A stretch of DNA of 64,000 bases from an uncultured Mollicutes bacterium. Its GTDB lineage: Bacteria; Bacillota_I; Bacilli_A; RFN20; CAG-826. Made by a program: the position numbers and the translations under genes. The notes under the pieces are model-generated. The model worked only from the letters and a program-made list of their open reading frames with translations. It made no database searches and was not told the DNA's origin. The first letter of the stretch is position 1; every line of letters starts with the position of its first letter. The stretch lies in the NCBI GenBank assembly GCA_900545015.1, contig UQXJ01000004.1, positions 17,533-81,532 of the forward strand, written 5' to 3'. Of the stretch, positions 1 through 10,492 are shown in pieces.

Positions 1-499
1 TTGGTTCATCTAGAAGTAATATTTTTGGATCATTAATTAGAGCTCTTATTACACTTACCCTTTGTTTTTCTCCACCACTTAAAGTCTTTACATTTTGATT
101 TATTTTTCCTTCAAGTTTGTATCTATCAATAAGCTCATCAACATAATCATCATCCACATTTCCTTTTATAGATGCTGCAATATCTAAATTTTCTTTCATC
201 GTTAGATCATCAATTAAATTATATTTTTGAAAAACGATTCCGATATTATCTTTTAATATTTTTTCAAATTCACTTTTCTTTAATTTGAATATATTTGTGC
301 CATCAATTAAAACTTCTCCCTCATCCGGCTTTATTAATCCGCATAAAATGTTTAATAATGTTGACTTTCCTGAACCACTTTTACCAAATATAAAAAATAA
401 ACCTCTATCAGGTAGCGTAAATGAAATTTTATTCAACACGCAATAATCTCTATTTTCAGAAAGAGCAAAAGACTTACTTATATTTTTTACTTCGAGCAT
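1..499 (-). CDS. ABC transporter ATP-binding protein, partial (3' end outside window)
   Basis: This gene starts at an ATG at 499 behind a strong GGAGG and runs off the left edge, so only about 166 N-terminal residues are visible. The visible part is a complete first half of an ABC ATPase. It has Walker A GKSGSGKST, a Q-loop (GIVFQKYN), the signature LSGGEKQRVRVIRAL and Walker B ILLLDEP. The layout matches the MacB/LolD/BceA exporter type used with FtsX-like permeases, and a fused permease beyond the edge is possible. The 5' region (500-560) shares a 24-bp element with a small membrane-protein gene at 35445. The substrate cannot be told. Confidence 0.85.
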   Translation of the reverse strand, partial: MLEVKNISKSFALSENRDYCVLNKISFTLPDRGLFFIFGKSGSGKSTLLNILCGLIKPDEGEVLIDGTNIFKLKKSEFEKILKDNIGIVFQKYNLIDDLTMKENLDIAASIKGNVDDDYVDELIDRYKLEGKINQNVKTLSGGEKQRVSVIRALINDPKILLLDEP

Positions 500-515
500 T
501 TTTCCTCCTTTCATA

Positions 516-539
516 TAAGTAAGACGTATAGAATTTAAA
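516..539 (-). promoter_or_regulatory. Shared 5' element, copy A
   Basis: On the plus strand this reads TAAGTA, one base, then GACGTATAGAATTTAAA. The same 24 bases with one mismatch lie at 35461-35484, in the same position just before the Shine-Dalgarno of another minus-strand gene. It is probably a common promoter or operator. The sigma factor or regulator is not recognised. Confidence 0.45.
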
Positions 540-619
540 AAATTTTAAAAACGATTTAAATAAAATTGTCGATTATAAAAAATATACGATTATTATCGTA
601 CATTTAGTATTAAAAATTT

Positions 620-1261
620 TTATAACTTTTGTATTAATTTATACAATTCTTGATAATTTTTAACTATAGCAATTGGTTTAATGTCATCTTCATAACTACG
701 TGGACACATAGTCATTAATACGCATTCAATACCTGCGTTTTTTGCAGTTAAATAGTCAAATTTTGTATCACCAATCATTAAAGCATCTTCTTTTTTTAGA
801 TTTTCTTTATTTAGAATATAGTAAATTGATTCAGGGTCAGGTTTACATTTTAAGCCATCTGTACTAGTCACAATTACATCAAAATATTTAAATAAATCTA
901 ATTTCTTAAAGCAGAATTCAAGCATTTCTCTATTCTTAGAAGAACATACAGCCATTTTATATCCTTCTTTTTTTAATAAATCTAGATATAGTCTTTCATT
1001 ATCAAAAAGAGTGGCATATTTTTCATAGTATTTAACCGTTCTTTTTCTATATTCTTTTAATATAAAATTAGGGTCATATTCAGGAAAAGTTTCAGCGATA
1101 GAGTCTGTAACAGGTGGGCCAGAATATCCTCTTACCTTAATTTCATCAATTACATAATCTTTTGGTTTAAAATTTTTAAAAAGTTCTTTCCAAGTTTCAA
1201 TAATTACTTTATCTGTATCAACTAAAGTTCCATCACAATCAAAAATTAATAATTTTTTCAT
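620..1261 (-). CDS. HAD-superfamily phosphatase (phosphoglycolate phosphatase/PpaX-like)
   Basis: A soluble phosphatase of the haloacid dehalogenase family, about 213 residues. Motif I is FDCDGTLVDTDK with both catalytic aspartates, followed by a helical cap domain, motif II VTSTDG and motif IV MIGDTKFDYLTAKNAG. Start: the ATG at 1261 overlaps the TGA of lgt by 4 nt (ATGA), a typical coupled start, so it is preferred over a TTG-type start 12 nt upstream. It is the last gene of uvrA-lgt-HAD. In many Firmicutes a PpaX-like phosphatase also lies next to lgt, which supports pyrophosphatase or phosphoglycolate phosphatase activity. The substrate is not proven. Confidence 0.8.
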   Translation of the reverse strand: MKKLLIFDCDGTLVDTDKVIIETWKELFKNFKPKDYVIDEIKVRGYSGPPVTDSIAETFPEYDPNFILKEYRKRTVKYYEKYATLFDNERLYLDLLKKEGYKMAVCSSKNREMLEFCFKKLDLFKYFDVIVTSTDGLKCKPDPESIYYILNKENLKKEDALMIGDTKFDYLTAKNAGIECVLMTMCPRSYEDDIKPIAIVKNYQELYKLIQKL

Positions 1262-2796
1262 AGATTCAAACAAATAGCACTAATTACGATAATTGCGATT
1301 ATTACAGCACCTAAAATAATTGAATTTCTTAAAATAATTTTATTATCTTCTATATCTTTAATTAATGTTCCATCAACATATTCTCTTGTTTTATACCATA
1401 AAAGTTTTTTATCTCTTAAAATCTTCCACACAGCAAAGAAAAGAACAATTACTAAACCTATTCCGATCATCCAATATGAAGTTCTAATACTCATATCGTA
1501 TTCATAAGAATGATAACGTAAAGGTTCTAGGAATAATCTAGTAAATCCATACCAAACTAAATACCATCCAACGCAGCTTCCGTTAGCATGATATTTTCCA
1601 AGTCCAACATAAATTCCATAATAAATTACAAAGTATCCAACTAAATTTGTAATACTTTCAATTGTCGAAAGTGGTAAATATGCTTGTGTTGCATTACCAA
1701 TAAAATGAGAATTATCAAATTGGTAATTCATTTTTATAAATGTAGGTAGCCAACATAAACTATCTAATGGAATTTCATTTCCATGGACTTCGCAGTTAAA
1801 GAAATTCCCAATTCTGCCAACAGCTTGAGCAATTAAAATTGTAGGAACTATAAGATCAACGACTCTTAAATACGACATATGTGTATAATCAGGATCTTTT
1901 TTCCAATATTTAATAACAAGCATTACAGCAACTCCACTTATAATTCCAAGAATCGCTCCACCCATAATGCCAAGTCCACCTTCATTAAGCATTAAAATGT
2001 GAATTGGATCTTTAATATAAATTGAATTCCCACCATTATCAGAAATATCTAATAAAACATACCAAAGCCTTGCTCCAACAATTCCCATTGGGAAAGCAAT
2101 AAAGAAGCAAGTTGTAATTAATCCGTGTTTTCCATAATATTGATAAATTCTATGGTCACATAATCCAAAAACAAAAAGTGCTCCTGATAAAATAAAGATT
2201 GCATAGAATGCAATTGATATTCCACCATCAAGAACTTTATGTCCACTTGAATTTACTATAAAATAAGGTTCTGGTTTTGTATAGCTATTAATAAATTTAA
2301 TACCATGTTTTCCAATATAAATTGAATTGCATAATGGATATTGTAAATAAGGAGCATTGCCTTCACTCATTAAAATGAAAGTAAAAGCCATTACTGGAAC
2401 CATACTCCACATTAAAATTTTTGTTGTTTTTCTAAACTTAGAATCGAAATTATCAAAGAAAAAGAAAAAGAGAGCTGATGTTAAAAACACCATCATTGAT
2501 GCACCAAATAAAATAACAAAAAAGTAAGATAAAAATTGATGTCCAGCATCAATAATTAGTGAATTTTTTGTAAAATAGTCGAGATTTACAGGGTTTTTAT
2601 AAAAAGCAACAGTAAAAAGAACTAAACTTAATATAATTCCTAAACTCGCTCCACCTAGAATTAAAATGTCTTTTTTTAATAAATTTTCAAGTTTTACTCT
2701 AAGTTTATTTTTTATTAAATTAGAAATATAAACTCCATAAGCTATCCCTGAAAGTACAAATAAAGCCATCGCAATATAATAAATTGCATCACTCAT
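1258..2796 (-). CDS. lgt: Prolipoprotein diacylglyceryl transferase, long form
   Basis: Transfers diacylglycerol from phosphatidylglycerol to the lipobox cysteine of prelipoproteins in the cytoplasmic membrane. The Lgt signature VGRIGNFFNCEVHG is at residues 326-339, with the catalytic-region arginine at 328, and a second conserved stretch GARLWYVL is near 241-248. The protein is 512 residues against about 260-300 for usual Lgt. The extra material is an N-terminal segment of about 215 residues with several membrane helices. It overlaps the uvrA stop by 8 nt. Several lipoproteins in this window (21179, 23257, 50563, 51726) are its expected substrates. Confidence 0.92.
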   Translation of the reverse strand: MSDAIYYIAMALFVLSGIAYGVYISNLIKNKLRVKLENLLKKDILILGGASLGIILSLVLFTVAFYKNPVNLDYFTKNSLIIDAGHQFLSYFFVILFGASMMVFLTSALFFFFFDNFDSKFRKTTKILMWSMVPVMAFTFILMSEGNAPYLQYPLCNSIYIGKHGIKFINSYTKPEPYFIVNSSGHKVLDGGISIAFYAIFILSGALFVFGLCDHRIYQYYGKHGLITTCFFIAFPMGIVGARLWYVLLDISDNGGNSIYIKDPIHILMLNEGGLGIMGGAILGIISGVAVMLVIKYWKKDPDYTHMSYLRVVDLIVPTILIAQAVGRIGNFFNCEVHGNEIPLDSLCWLPTFIKMNYQFDNSHFIGNATQAYLPLSTIESITNLVGYFVIYYGIYVGLGKYHANGSCVGWYLVWYGFTRLFLEPLRYHSYEYDMSIRTSYWMIGIGLVIVLFFAVWKILRDKKLLWYKTREYVDGTLIKDIEDNKIILRNSIILGAVIIAIIVISAICLNL

Positions 2797-5650
2797 TTCT
2801 TATTTTCTCCTTTCTCTTTTTATCTTCATCTAAAGATCTTTTTAAATAATATCCTGTATAGCTTGATGAACAATTAGCGACTTCTTCAGGTGTACCAGTT
2901 GCTACAATTGTTCCACCTTTATTTCCACCTTCAGGACCAAGATCAATAATGTAATCTGCCATTTTAATTACTTCTAAATTATGTTCAATAACTAAAACTG
3001 TATCACCATTATTAACAATTCTATCTAAAACTTCGAGAAGTTTTTTAACATCATCAACGTGAAGGCCAGTTGTTGGTTCATCTAAAATGTATAAAGTTTT
3101 ACCTGTTGGTCTTTTTTGCAAATAATAAGCAAGTTTAACTCTTTGAGCTTCACCACCACTTAAAGTTGTAGCAGGTTGGCCAACTTTTACATACCCTAAT
3201 CCTACATCAATCAATGTTTTAAGTTTTCTTGCTAATGAAACATGTGGTTTAAAGAATTCGTATGCATCCTCAATAGTCATTTCTAAAACATCATAAATGT
3301 TTTTTCCTTTATAGGTGCAAAGCAATGTTTCATCGTTATATCTTTTCCCATTACACTCATCACATTTTACATAAACATCTGGTAAAAAATTCATTGGAAT
3401 ACGAGTAACTCCAGCGCCTTGGCAGTGTTCACATCTTCCTCCAGGAACATTAAAAGAGAATCTTCCTTTATCAAATCCATGTGCTTTAGACTCAATTGTA
3501 TTAGCAAAAATTTCACGAATTTCATCAAATGCTTTTACATATGTTGCTGGGTTACTTCTTGGAGTTCTTCCAATTGGTTCTTGTGAAATATTTATAACTT
3601 TATCAATGTTCTCAAGTCCTTTGAGTTCTTTATAAGGTCCATGATCAACATCTTTATGTTCAAGCAATCCATAAATTGAATTATAAATTGTTTCGTTTAC
3701 TAAACTTGATTTTCCACTTCCACTAACACCAGTAACACAAACAAATTCACCTAAAGGTATTTTTGCTGAAATATTTTTAAGATTGTTTATTGCACAACCT
3801 TTAACTTCTAAAAATTTTCCATTTCCTTTTCTTCTACTTAAAGGAACTGGAATATATTTTCTTCCACTTAAATATTGACCAGTTATTGAATCAGGATGAC
3901 TTTCAATTTCTTTTAAATCTCCACTTGCAACAACTTTTCCACCATGCACCCCGGCACCAGGTCCAATATCGACAATAAAATCAGCAGCTCTAATCATGTC
4001 TTCATCGTGTTCAACAACAATTAAAGTATTGCCTAAATCCCTCATTTCTTTAAGTGTTGTAATAAGTTTTTCACTATCTCTTTGATGAAGTCCGATGCTT
4101 GGTTCATCTAAAACATATAAAACACCAGATAATTTACTACCAATTTGAGTAGCTAATCTAATTCTTTGACTTTCACCACCACTTAATGTCATAGACATTC
4201 TTGCAAGTGTTAAATAATCAAGTCCAACATCAATTAAAAATTTAAGTCTATTTTTAATTTCTTCGATAACCATTGAAGAAACTTCAATTTGATAAGGTGT
4301 TAAAGTATTCTTCAAATTTGAAATAAATTCATAGCATTTATCAAGGCTTAAACAAGTAACTTCATAAATATTTAAACCATTAATTTTTACACTTAAAACA
4401 GCATCATTTAAACGTGCACCATGGCATTTTGTGCATTCCTTGTCTTTTAAAAATGATGCGTACCATTCACGAGTAAAATCACTTGTTGTTTCTTTATAAA
4501 GCCTTTCAATTCTAGTTTTTACACCTTCAAGAAATCCATTTCTATTAACAGAATTTCCACTACTTGACTTTAATTTAAAACTTAATGGCTCTTTACTTCC
4601 ATTTAAAATAATATCAACATCTTCTTTGCTTAGCTCATTAAAAGGTTTATTACAATCAATGTGATAATAATCCATTAAATATTTAAAAGATTGCCAGTCT
4701 AAATTTTGTGAACCAACAATGTTTTTATAAAATAAAATTGCGCCTTCATTGATACTCTTTGTTTTATCTGGAACAAGTAAATCAATATCAACTTCTTGAG
4801 AAATTCCAAGTCCATCACAAGCTGGACAGCAGCCAAGAGGTGAATTAAAAGAAAATAAACGTGGTTCAAGTTTTGGAACAGTAAAACCACATTCAGGACA
4901 TGCGTTATGTTCACTATAAAGTGTTTCTTGGTCGTTTGTTAAAACAAGCACAAATCCATTTGCCCATTCACAAGCAAGTTCTACAGCTTCAAAAATTCTA
5001 CTTTTTGATTCAGGCTTTAAAACAATACGATCAATTACAATATCGATATTGTGTCTTTTATTTTTATCAAGAGGTTTAATCTCTTCAATTGTCATCATTT
5101 CTCCATCAATTCTAAGACGAGAAAAACCATTAGCTTTTATCTTATCGATGGTATCTTTAAATGTGCCTTTTTCATTTCTAACGATTGGAGAAAGTATTTG
5201 AATCCTTGAGTTTTGCGGACTTTTTAATATAATATCAACAATTTTTTGATTTGAAAAAGCGATAATTGGTGTGTGGTGAGTTGGACAATAAGGAATGCCA
5301 ATTCTAGAAAATAATAATCTTAAATAATCATAAATTTCAGTAACCGTTCCAACAGTTGAACGTGGGTTATGAGAAACACTTTTTTGGTCAATTGCAATTG
5401 CTGGAGACAATCCTTCAATTGATTCAACATCTGGTTTTTCAAAGCTTCCTAAAAATTGTCTAGCATAACTAGAAAGTGATTCAACATATCTTCTTTGCCC
5501 TTCAGCAAAAATTGTATCGAAAGCCAAAGTAGATTTTCCACTTCCACTTACACCTGTAAATAAAATTAATTTGTCTTTTGGTAAAGTCAAATCAATGTCT
5601 TTTAAGTTATTAACTTTTGCGCCTTTAATCTTAATCTCATTTATTGCCAT
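2789..5650 (-). CDS. uvrA: Excinuclease ABC subunit A
   Basis: DNA damage recognition ATPase of nucleotide excision repair, 953 residues, normal length. Two ABC modules are visible: a Walker A GVSGSGKSTLAFDT near the N-terminus and GVSGSGKSSLVNET in the second half. There are two LSGGE signatures and two zinc-finger pairs (CPECG...CCPACDG and CEHCQGAG...CDECNGKR). A TATAAT box at 5658-5663 ends 7 nt before the ATG and no Shine-Dalgarno is present, so the mRNA may be leaderless. A perfect inverted repeat overlaps the -35 region. First gene of the uvrA-lgt-HAD unit. Confidence 0.97.
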   Translation of the reverse strand: MAINEIKIKGAKVNNLKDIDLTLPKDKLILFTGVSGSGKSTLAFDTIFAEGQRRYVESLSSYARQFLGSFEKPDVESIEGLSPAIAIDQKSVSHNPRSTVGTVTEIYDYLRLLFSRIGIPYCPTHHTPIIAFSNQKIVDIILKSPQNSRIQILSPIVRNEKGTFKDTIDKIKANGFSRLRIDGEMMTIEEIKPLDKNKRHNIDIVIDRIVLKPESKSRIFEAVELACEWANGFVLVLTNDQETLYSEHNACPECGFTVPKLEPRLFSFNSPLGCCPACDGLGISQEVDIDLLVPDKTKSINEGAILFYKNIVGSQNLDWQSFKYLMDYYHIDCNKPFNELSKEDVDIILNGSKEPLSFKLKSSSGNSVNRNGFLEGVKTRIERLYKETTSDFTREWYASFLKDKECTKCHGARLNDAVLSVKINGLNIYEVTCLSLDKCYEFISNLKNTLTPYQIEVSSMVIEEIKNRLKFLIDVGLDYLTLARMSMTLSGGESQRIRLATQIGSKLSGVLYVLDEPSIGLHQRDSEKLITTLKEMRDLGNTLIVVEHDEDMIRAADFIVDIGPGAGVHGGKVVASGDLKEIESHPDSITGQYLSGRKYIPVPLSRRKGNGKFLEVKGCAINNLKNISAKIPLGEFVCVTGVSGSGKSSLVNETIYNSIYGLLEHKDVDHGPYKELKGLENIDKVINISQEPIGRTPRSNPATYVKAFDEIREIFANTIESKAHGFDKGRFSFNVPGGRCEHCQGAGVTRIPMNFLPDVYVKCDECNGKRYNDETLLCTYKGKNIYDVLEMTIEDAYEFFKPHVSLARKLKTLIDVGLGYVKVGQPATTLSGGEAQRVKLAYYLQKRPTGKTLYILDEPTTGLHVDDVKKLLEVLDRIVNNGDTVLVIEHNLEVIKMADYIIDLGPEGGNKGGTIVATGTPEEVANCSSSYTGYYLKRSLDEDKKRKEKIRNE

Positions 5651-5657
5651 ATTAAAA

Positions 5658-5693
5658 ATTATAGTCGTACAATTTAACTTTTAAAAGTTAAAT
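5658..5693 (-). promoter_or_regulatory. uvrA promoter with overlapping palindrome
   Basis: The -10 box is TATAAT at 5658-5663. A perfect inverted repeat with core TTTAACTTTTAAAAGTTAAA (5673-5692) covers the -35 position. It does not match the usual Gram-positive LexA box (CGAAC-N4-GTTCG). It may be an operator, or simply A/T-rich symmetry. Confidence 0.45.
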
Positions 5694-5832
5694 AATTTTT
5701 CAGAAAATTTTTCGGTTTAAGACACATTATTTTCATAGAATTTAGAATTTTTTTGGTGTTTAAATATATTTATATTTATTATTGAGTTAATTTGTGGTAT
5801 TTTTATTACTAGTTTTTTTGGAGGTATTAGGT

Positions 5833-7659
5833 ATGAAGATGAGAAATGTCGCTATTATTGCACACGTTGACCATGGTAAAACCACACTTGTTAACCAACT
5901 TTTAAAATACAGTGGAACATTTAGAGAAAATGAAAAATTAGAAGATAGATCAATGGATAGTGATCCGATAGAAAGAGAAAGAGGAATCACAATTCTTGCT
6001 AAGACTACAAGTGTTAGATATAAAGACTATAAAATTAACATTCTTGATACTCCAGGGCACGCTGATTTCGGTGGTGAAGTTGAAAGAATTATGCACATGG
6101 TTGATGGCTGCTTACTTCTTGTCGACGCATTCGAAGGTACAATGCCTCAAACTAGATTTGTTTTAAAGAAAGCAATCGAAGCAGGTGTTAAACCTGTTGT
6201 CGTAATCAATAAAGTTGATAGACCAAACGCAAATCCACAAAAAGCTGTTGATGAAGTTTTATCACTTTTTATGGAACTTGGCGCACCAGATGATTTCTTA
6301 GATTTCAAAGTTGCTTATTGTAGTGCATTAAATGGTACAAGTAGTTTAGATCCATCAGCAGATACACAAAAACCAGGTATGGATCCAATCTTTGATTTAA
6401 TCGTTTCAGAAGTTTCAGAACCAAAAGTTACTGAAGTTGGACCACTTCAAATGCAAGTTGCACTTCTTGACTACAATGACTATGTCGGAAGAATGGGTAT
6501 CGGAAGAGTCCAAAGAGGAACAATTAAACTTGGCGATATGGTCTCTTGTGCTAGAACAGATGGAACAACTAAAAACTTCAAGATTTTAAAACTCATCGGT
6601 TATTACGGATTAAAGAAAGTTGAAATTCAAGAAGCTCACGCTGGAGAAATTTGTGCTGTTGCAGGCCTTGCTGATATCAACGTTGGCGATACAATCTGCG
6701 ATACATCAAAAGTTGAACCACTTCCACCACTCCACATTGATGAACCAACTCTTCAAATGACATTTGGTACAAACTCATCACCATTTAGTGGAAGAGATGG
6801 AAAGCTCTTAACAGCTAGACAAATCGAAGAAAGACTTTATAAAGAAGCTCAAAAAGATGTTTCTTTGAAAGTAAGTAGAGTCGCAAATAGTGAAACATGG
6901 GTTGTTTCAGGTAGAGGAGAACTTCACCTTGGTATTTTAATTGAAAATATGCGTAGAGAAGGTTTTGAACTCGAAGTTTCACGTCCACAAGTTATTATTA
7001 AGGAAATTGATGGTGTTAAATGTGAACCATTCGAAGATTTAAGTGTCGAAGTTCCTAACGATTTCGTTGGTGATATTATGACTTCACTTGGTTCAAGAGA
7101 TGCAGAACTTGTCGATATGGATGCAGGTGATGTTAATACAAAAATTAATTACATTATTCCTTCAAGAGGCTTAATCGGATTCGTTACTAACTTCCTTACA
7201 TTAACTAAAGGCTATGGAATTATTGCTCATACATTTAGAGAATATAAACCAATCGCACAAGGTAAAATTGGTGAAAGACAAATTGGCGTTCTTGTTGCAA
7301 CAGATACAGGTCCAGCTACACCATATGCACTTCAACACGTTGAAGAAAGAGGTGTAATGTTCATTTATCCAGGTACAGACGTTTATGAAGGTATGATTGT
7401 TGGTGAAAATAAATATGACATTGACTTAAGTGTTAACGTTTGCCAAACAAAGAACCTTACAAATCAAAGAAGTGCTAATAAGGATCAAACAGTTGTTTTA
7501 AAAACACCACGTAAGTTAACACTTGAAGCTTGCCTTGATTATATTAATTCAGACGAACTTGTTGAAATTACTCCTAACTCATTCAGAATGCGTAAGAGAA
7601 TCTTAAATGACGCACAAAGAAAGAAATGGGAAGCAAAAAATAGATTAAATAACAACTAA
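5833..7659 (+). CDS. typA: Translational GTPase TypA/BipA
   Basis: Ribosome-binding GTPase of the EF-G family, involved in ribosome assembly and stress adaptation. The G1 motif is [10 protein letters not shown] near the N-terminus, G2/G3 include RERGITI and [14 protein letters not shown], and G4 is NKVD. The C-terminal BipA-specific domain follows. I chose the ATG at 5833 because GGAGG sits 8 nt upstream at 5820-5824 and the protein then begins [17 protein letters not shown], giving 608 residues, the usual length. An in-frame extension to 5794 lacks a ribosome site. Transcribed divergently from uvrA and closed by a strong terminator at 7665. Confidence 0.97.
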   Translation: MKMRNVAIIAHVDHGKTTLVNQLLKYSGTFRENEKLEDRSMDSDPIERERGITILAKTTSVRYKDYKINILDTPGHADFGGEVERIMHMVDGCLLLVDAFEGTMPQTRFVLKKAIEAGVKPVVVINKVDRPNANPQKAVDEVLSLFMELGAPDDFLDFKVAYCSALNGTSSLDPSADTQKPGMDPIFDLIVSEVSEPKVTEVGPLQMQVALLDYNDYVGRMGIGRVQRGTIKLGDMVSCARTDGTTKNFKILKLIGYYGLKKVEIQEAHAGEICAVAGLADINVGDTICDTSKVEPLPPLHIDEPTLQMTFGTNSSPFSGRDGKLLTARQIEERLYKEAQKDVSLKVSRVANSETWVVSGRGELHLGILIENMRREGFELEVSRPQVIIKEIDGVKCEPFEDLSVEVPNDFVGDIMTSLGSRDAELVDMDAGDVNTKINYIIPSRGLIGFVTNFLTLTKGYGIIAHTFREYKPIAQGKIGERQIGVLVATDTGPATPYALQHVEERGVMFIYPGTDVYEGMIVGENKYDIDLSVNVCQTKNLTNQRSANKDQTVVLKTPRKLTLEACLDYINSDELVEITPNSFRMRKRILNDAQRKKWEAKNRLNNN

Positions 7660-7664
7660 AAATT

Positions 7665-7717
7665 AAAAAGCATGCTCGTTAATTAGATTAAATATTTAAT
7701 TAAAGCATGCTTTTTTT
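7665..7717. terminator. Bidirectional terminator after typA
   Basis: The arms AAAAAGCATGC (7665-7675) and GCATGCTTTTT (7705-7715) pair perfectly over 11 bp around an A/T-rich loop. A-runs on one side and T-runs on the other serve both typA (plus) and the ABC permease operon ending at 7735 (minus). Confidence 0.8.
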
Positions 7718-7734
7718 ATTGCTATTTTTCTTTA

Positions 7735-10491
7735 TTATTCAACACTTTTAAGAGATTCAGACATTGAAACTTTGTTGATTTTAAATGAGATAAATATATT
7801 TACAACTAGTGCTGTTAATACACTAATTATTATTGAATAAATGAAGGTCAAAGGATAAATCGTATATTGCCAACTTACAAGAGGGGTTTCGTTAGTACTT
7901 AAAACCATAATTTCCAATGGTAAGCCAATTGTTAAACCTAAAAGTGAACCAATTAAAGTTAAGAACATAACTTCATAAACTAAACTTGCCCCAATTTCTC
8001 TTCTTGAAAAGCCTAAAACTTTTAAGGTAGCAATTTCTCTTAATCTTTCATTGAAATTTAAGATTGCTAAATTAATTAAAACAATAACAGCGAGTAAAAT
8101 TGCAAAAATTTTGATAGTATTTGTCATTTCACTAATGCTTGTCATATATCCTTCAATACGTGCAATATTTTCTTTATTAGTTAAAACGCTATAAATGGTT
8201 TTGCAGTTTTCAATAATTTCTTCTTTAACTGTATCAGCATTATATCCATCTTTTAATCCTATCCAAGCATTTGTAGAGATATTAAATAAATCTGGATTTG
8301 TCTCCTTATACATAAAGACGCCATTAGTTGCAAAAGTAAAGAATATCGCTAAAATTTTATATTTATTTGAGGTTCCGTTTACTTCAAGAAGTACTTCATC
8401 ACCTACTTTTACGCCTAGTTCTTTAGCTTTGCTCTCACTTAATGCAATTCCTTTTTTATTCCATGCACCAGTTTCTAATTCTTTATCAAATTTAAAATAT
8501 TTCGATTCTATATTTATATAATAGAAAGTAGATGTAATTGATTTTGTATCGCTCGTTACGCTTGCTGAAGATAAAGTGTATTCTTCAACATCATTTATAC
8601 CTTCGATTTTTAATAATTCTTCACTTGCTTTGCCTTTTTCTACACCTGAATTAAGGTTAACTTTTACATCACTTGTATAAAAATTTTTAAGTTCAACTGC
8701 AACACCTGAATCTAATGTATCATCAATTCCCATTCCACAAATTAATAAGCCTGTACAGCCCATGACACCAATTACAACCATTATTGATTTGGTTAAATGG
8801 ACTTTCATGTTTCTAAAAGCCATCATTACTGAGGCATTTTTAATTCTTGTTGTTCTGTTTTTTGCTTTAAATGAAGGAGTTTTAACTCTCATTGATTCAA
8901 CAGTTGAGTAACCTAATTCATTTTTTATCAATAAATAGGTTAAAAGTGAAATTAAGCCAATTATTATAAGTAAAAGAATAAGAGAAACAAGCCAAGGAAA
9001 AGCAAAAGTCATTTTAGGTAAAGAATATAAAAGATCATATTTAATATTCATGACGTATGGGATAATAATTGGACCTAAAATAAATCCAAGAAGCGCACCA
9101 ATTAAAGCTATGAAATTTGTAAAAACTAAATAATAAGAAAGGATATTTCCTTTTGTTAATCCAAGTCCTTTAAGTGTTCCAATTTGAATTCTATCTTTTA
9201 AAATCATTTGTGAAATTGTTGTTAAAACAATTAATATTGCAACTATAAAAAATAAAACTGGGAATGCATAAGTTAATTTTTTAGATTGCTCTACATCGTT
9301 TTGAACAGCAGCTACTGCAGGATAATTTTCTCTACCAAGAACAGCAATTAAGTTATTGACTTCTTTGCTTTTATAATAATTTTTAATTTCATTTTCTAAT
9401 ATTTCTTTATCAATTCGTGGTGAAGCTTTCATAACCATTTGATTGTAAAAATGATTAAAAAAGTCTTCTAAATCAGGGTTTTTCTTATTATTTATGGTAT
9501 CGTCAATTTCGCCTGTTGTATAACTAACAAGTGTAGAAATAATTAAAGCAGCATTTTTATCATCAAGTGCTTTAATGAGGTAATCTAAAATATAAATTAA
9601 ATATTCATTTTCTGTTTTAGTTTTATATGCTTCAAGTGATTTTTTTAAACCAACTGGCGTGAAATTACTAGCAACATCAGCAATAATTTTTTTGATTAAA
9701 AGTCTTGATGATAATAAATAATGACTTGTTGAAAATTCAGAATTTGAAATGTTTTCTGGATGAGACATTATTCCATTCACTTCAACACTTATCTTATATG
9801 AATCAGTATCAAAATAATTATCAACACCTGTTTTGATAATTTCTTGAACCATATCCATGTTATTTGCTAATAAATAATTTAATAGTTTTTTAGTTGTCTC
9901 ACTTAATGTACTTTGCGTAATAATATTAGAAATAAATTTATTAAGTTCTTCTTTATTATCAACAACTTTATCAAGCATTTCTTTAATAAGTTTTGCATTA
10001 AATCCAAGCTCTAATTCATCGCCAAGTTTAAAAGTTTTTCCTGTGCTTTTTTCATAACGATTAATAAATTGTTTATCAACATAAAAGAAATTATTTTCAT
10101 TAACAATTCCTTTTTTAACATCATACGCTTTATTAATTGTAGGAATTTTATCATAAATTAACCCAGTTGCTCCCCATGAACCAACATTTGTTGGCATATA
10201 AAATCTTGTTTCAACTTCTCCCTCGTCTCCAAGTAAATTTGAAACAAATTTTAAGTCTTTATCCATTGTTTCTTTATCATTTAAATCAGGAGTAAAAGTT
10301 AACCATTCATCACTTACATTAGTTGAAACAAAAACATCATTAACTCTACTTGAAAAGCTCTTTGAATTAGCTTCTAATCCAACAAAAAGAGTAACAGAAA
10401 TTCCAATTATAAAAATAATGGAAATAAACTGTTTAAAGTTCTTTCTTAAATCATAAAATCCTTTTTTTAATAGCACAAAAAATAAGCGCAT
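7735..10491 (-). CDS. ABC transporter permease, FtsX-like, large
   Basis: 918-residue membrane permease. It has an N-terminal helix (about 15-36), a long extracytoplasmic domain, three helices around residues 400-530 forming a first FtsX module, a second extracytoplasmic domain, and a C-terminal FtsX module with three helices. The pattern matches the large permeases of MacB/LolE-like or antimicrobial-peptide and lipoprotein exporters in Firmicutes. The partner ATPase is directly upstream (start 11212, stop 1 nt before this ATG), so the two form one transporter. The substrate is unknown. Confidence 0.85.
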   Translation of the reverse strand: MRLFFVLLKKGFYDLRKNFKQFISIIFIIGISVTLFVGLEANSKSFSSRVNDVFVSTNVSDEWLTFTPDLNDKETMDKDLKFVSNLLGDEGEVETRFYMPTNVGSWGATGLIYDKIPTINKAYDVKKGIVNENNFFYVDKQFINRYEKSTGKTFKLGDELELGFNAKLIKEMLDKVVDNKEELNKFISNIITQSTLSETTKKLLNYLLANNMDMVQEIIKTGVDNYFDTDSYKISVEVNGIMSHPENISNSEFSTSHYLLSSRLLIKKIIADVASNFTPVGLKKSLEAYKTKTENEYLIYILDYLIKALDDKNAALIISTLVSYTTGEIDDTINNKKNPDLEDFFNHFYNQMVMKASPRIDKEILENEIKNYYKSKEVNNLIAVLGRENYPAVAAVQNDVEQSKKLTYAFPVLFFIVAILIVLTTISQMILKDRIQIGTLKGLGLTKGNILSYYLVFTNFIALIGALLGFILGPIIIPYVMNIKYDLLYSLPKMTFAFPWLVSLILLLIIIGLISLLTYLLIKNELGYSTVESMRVKTPSFKAKNRTTRIKNASVMMAFRNMKVHLTKSIMVVIGVMGCTGLLICGMGIDDTLDSGVAVELKNFYTSDVKVNLNSGVEKGKASEELLKIEGINDVEEYTLSSASVTSDTKSITSTFYYINIESKYFKFDKELETGAWNKKGIALSESKAKELGVKVGDEVLLEVNGTSNKYKILAIFFTFATNGVFMYKETNPDLFNISTNAWIGLKDGYNADTVKEEIIENCKTIYSVLTNKENIARIEGYMTSISEMTNTIKIFAILLAVIVLINLAILNFNERLREIATLKVLGFSRREIGASLVYEVMFLTLIGSLLGLTIGLPLEIMVLSTNETPLVSWQYTIYPLTFIYSIIISVLTALVVNIFISFKINKVSMSESLKSVE

Positions 10492-10492
10492 A

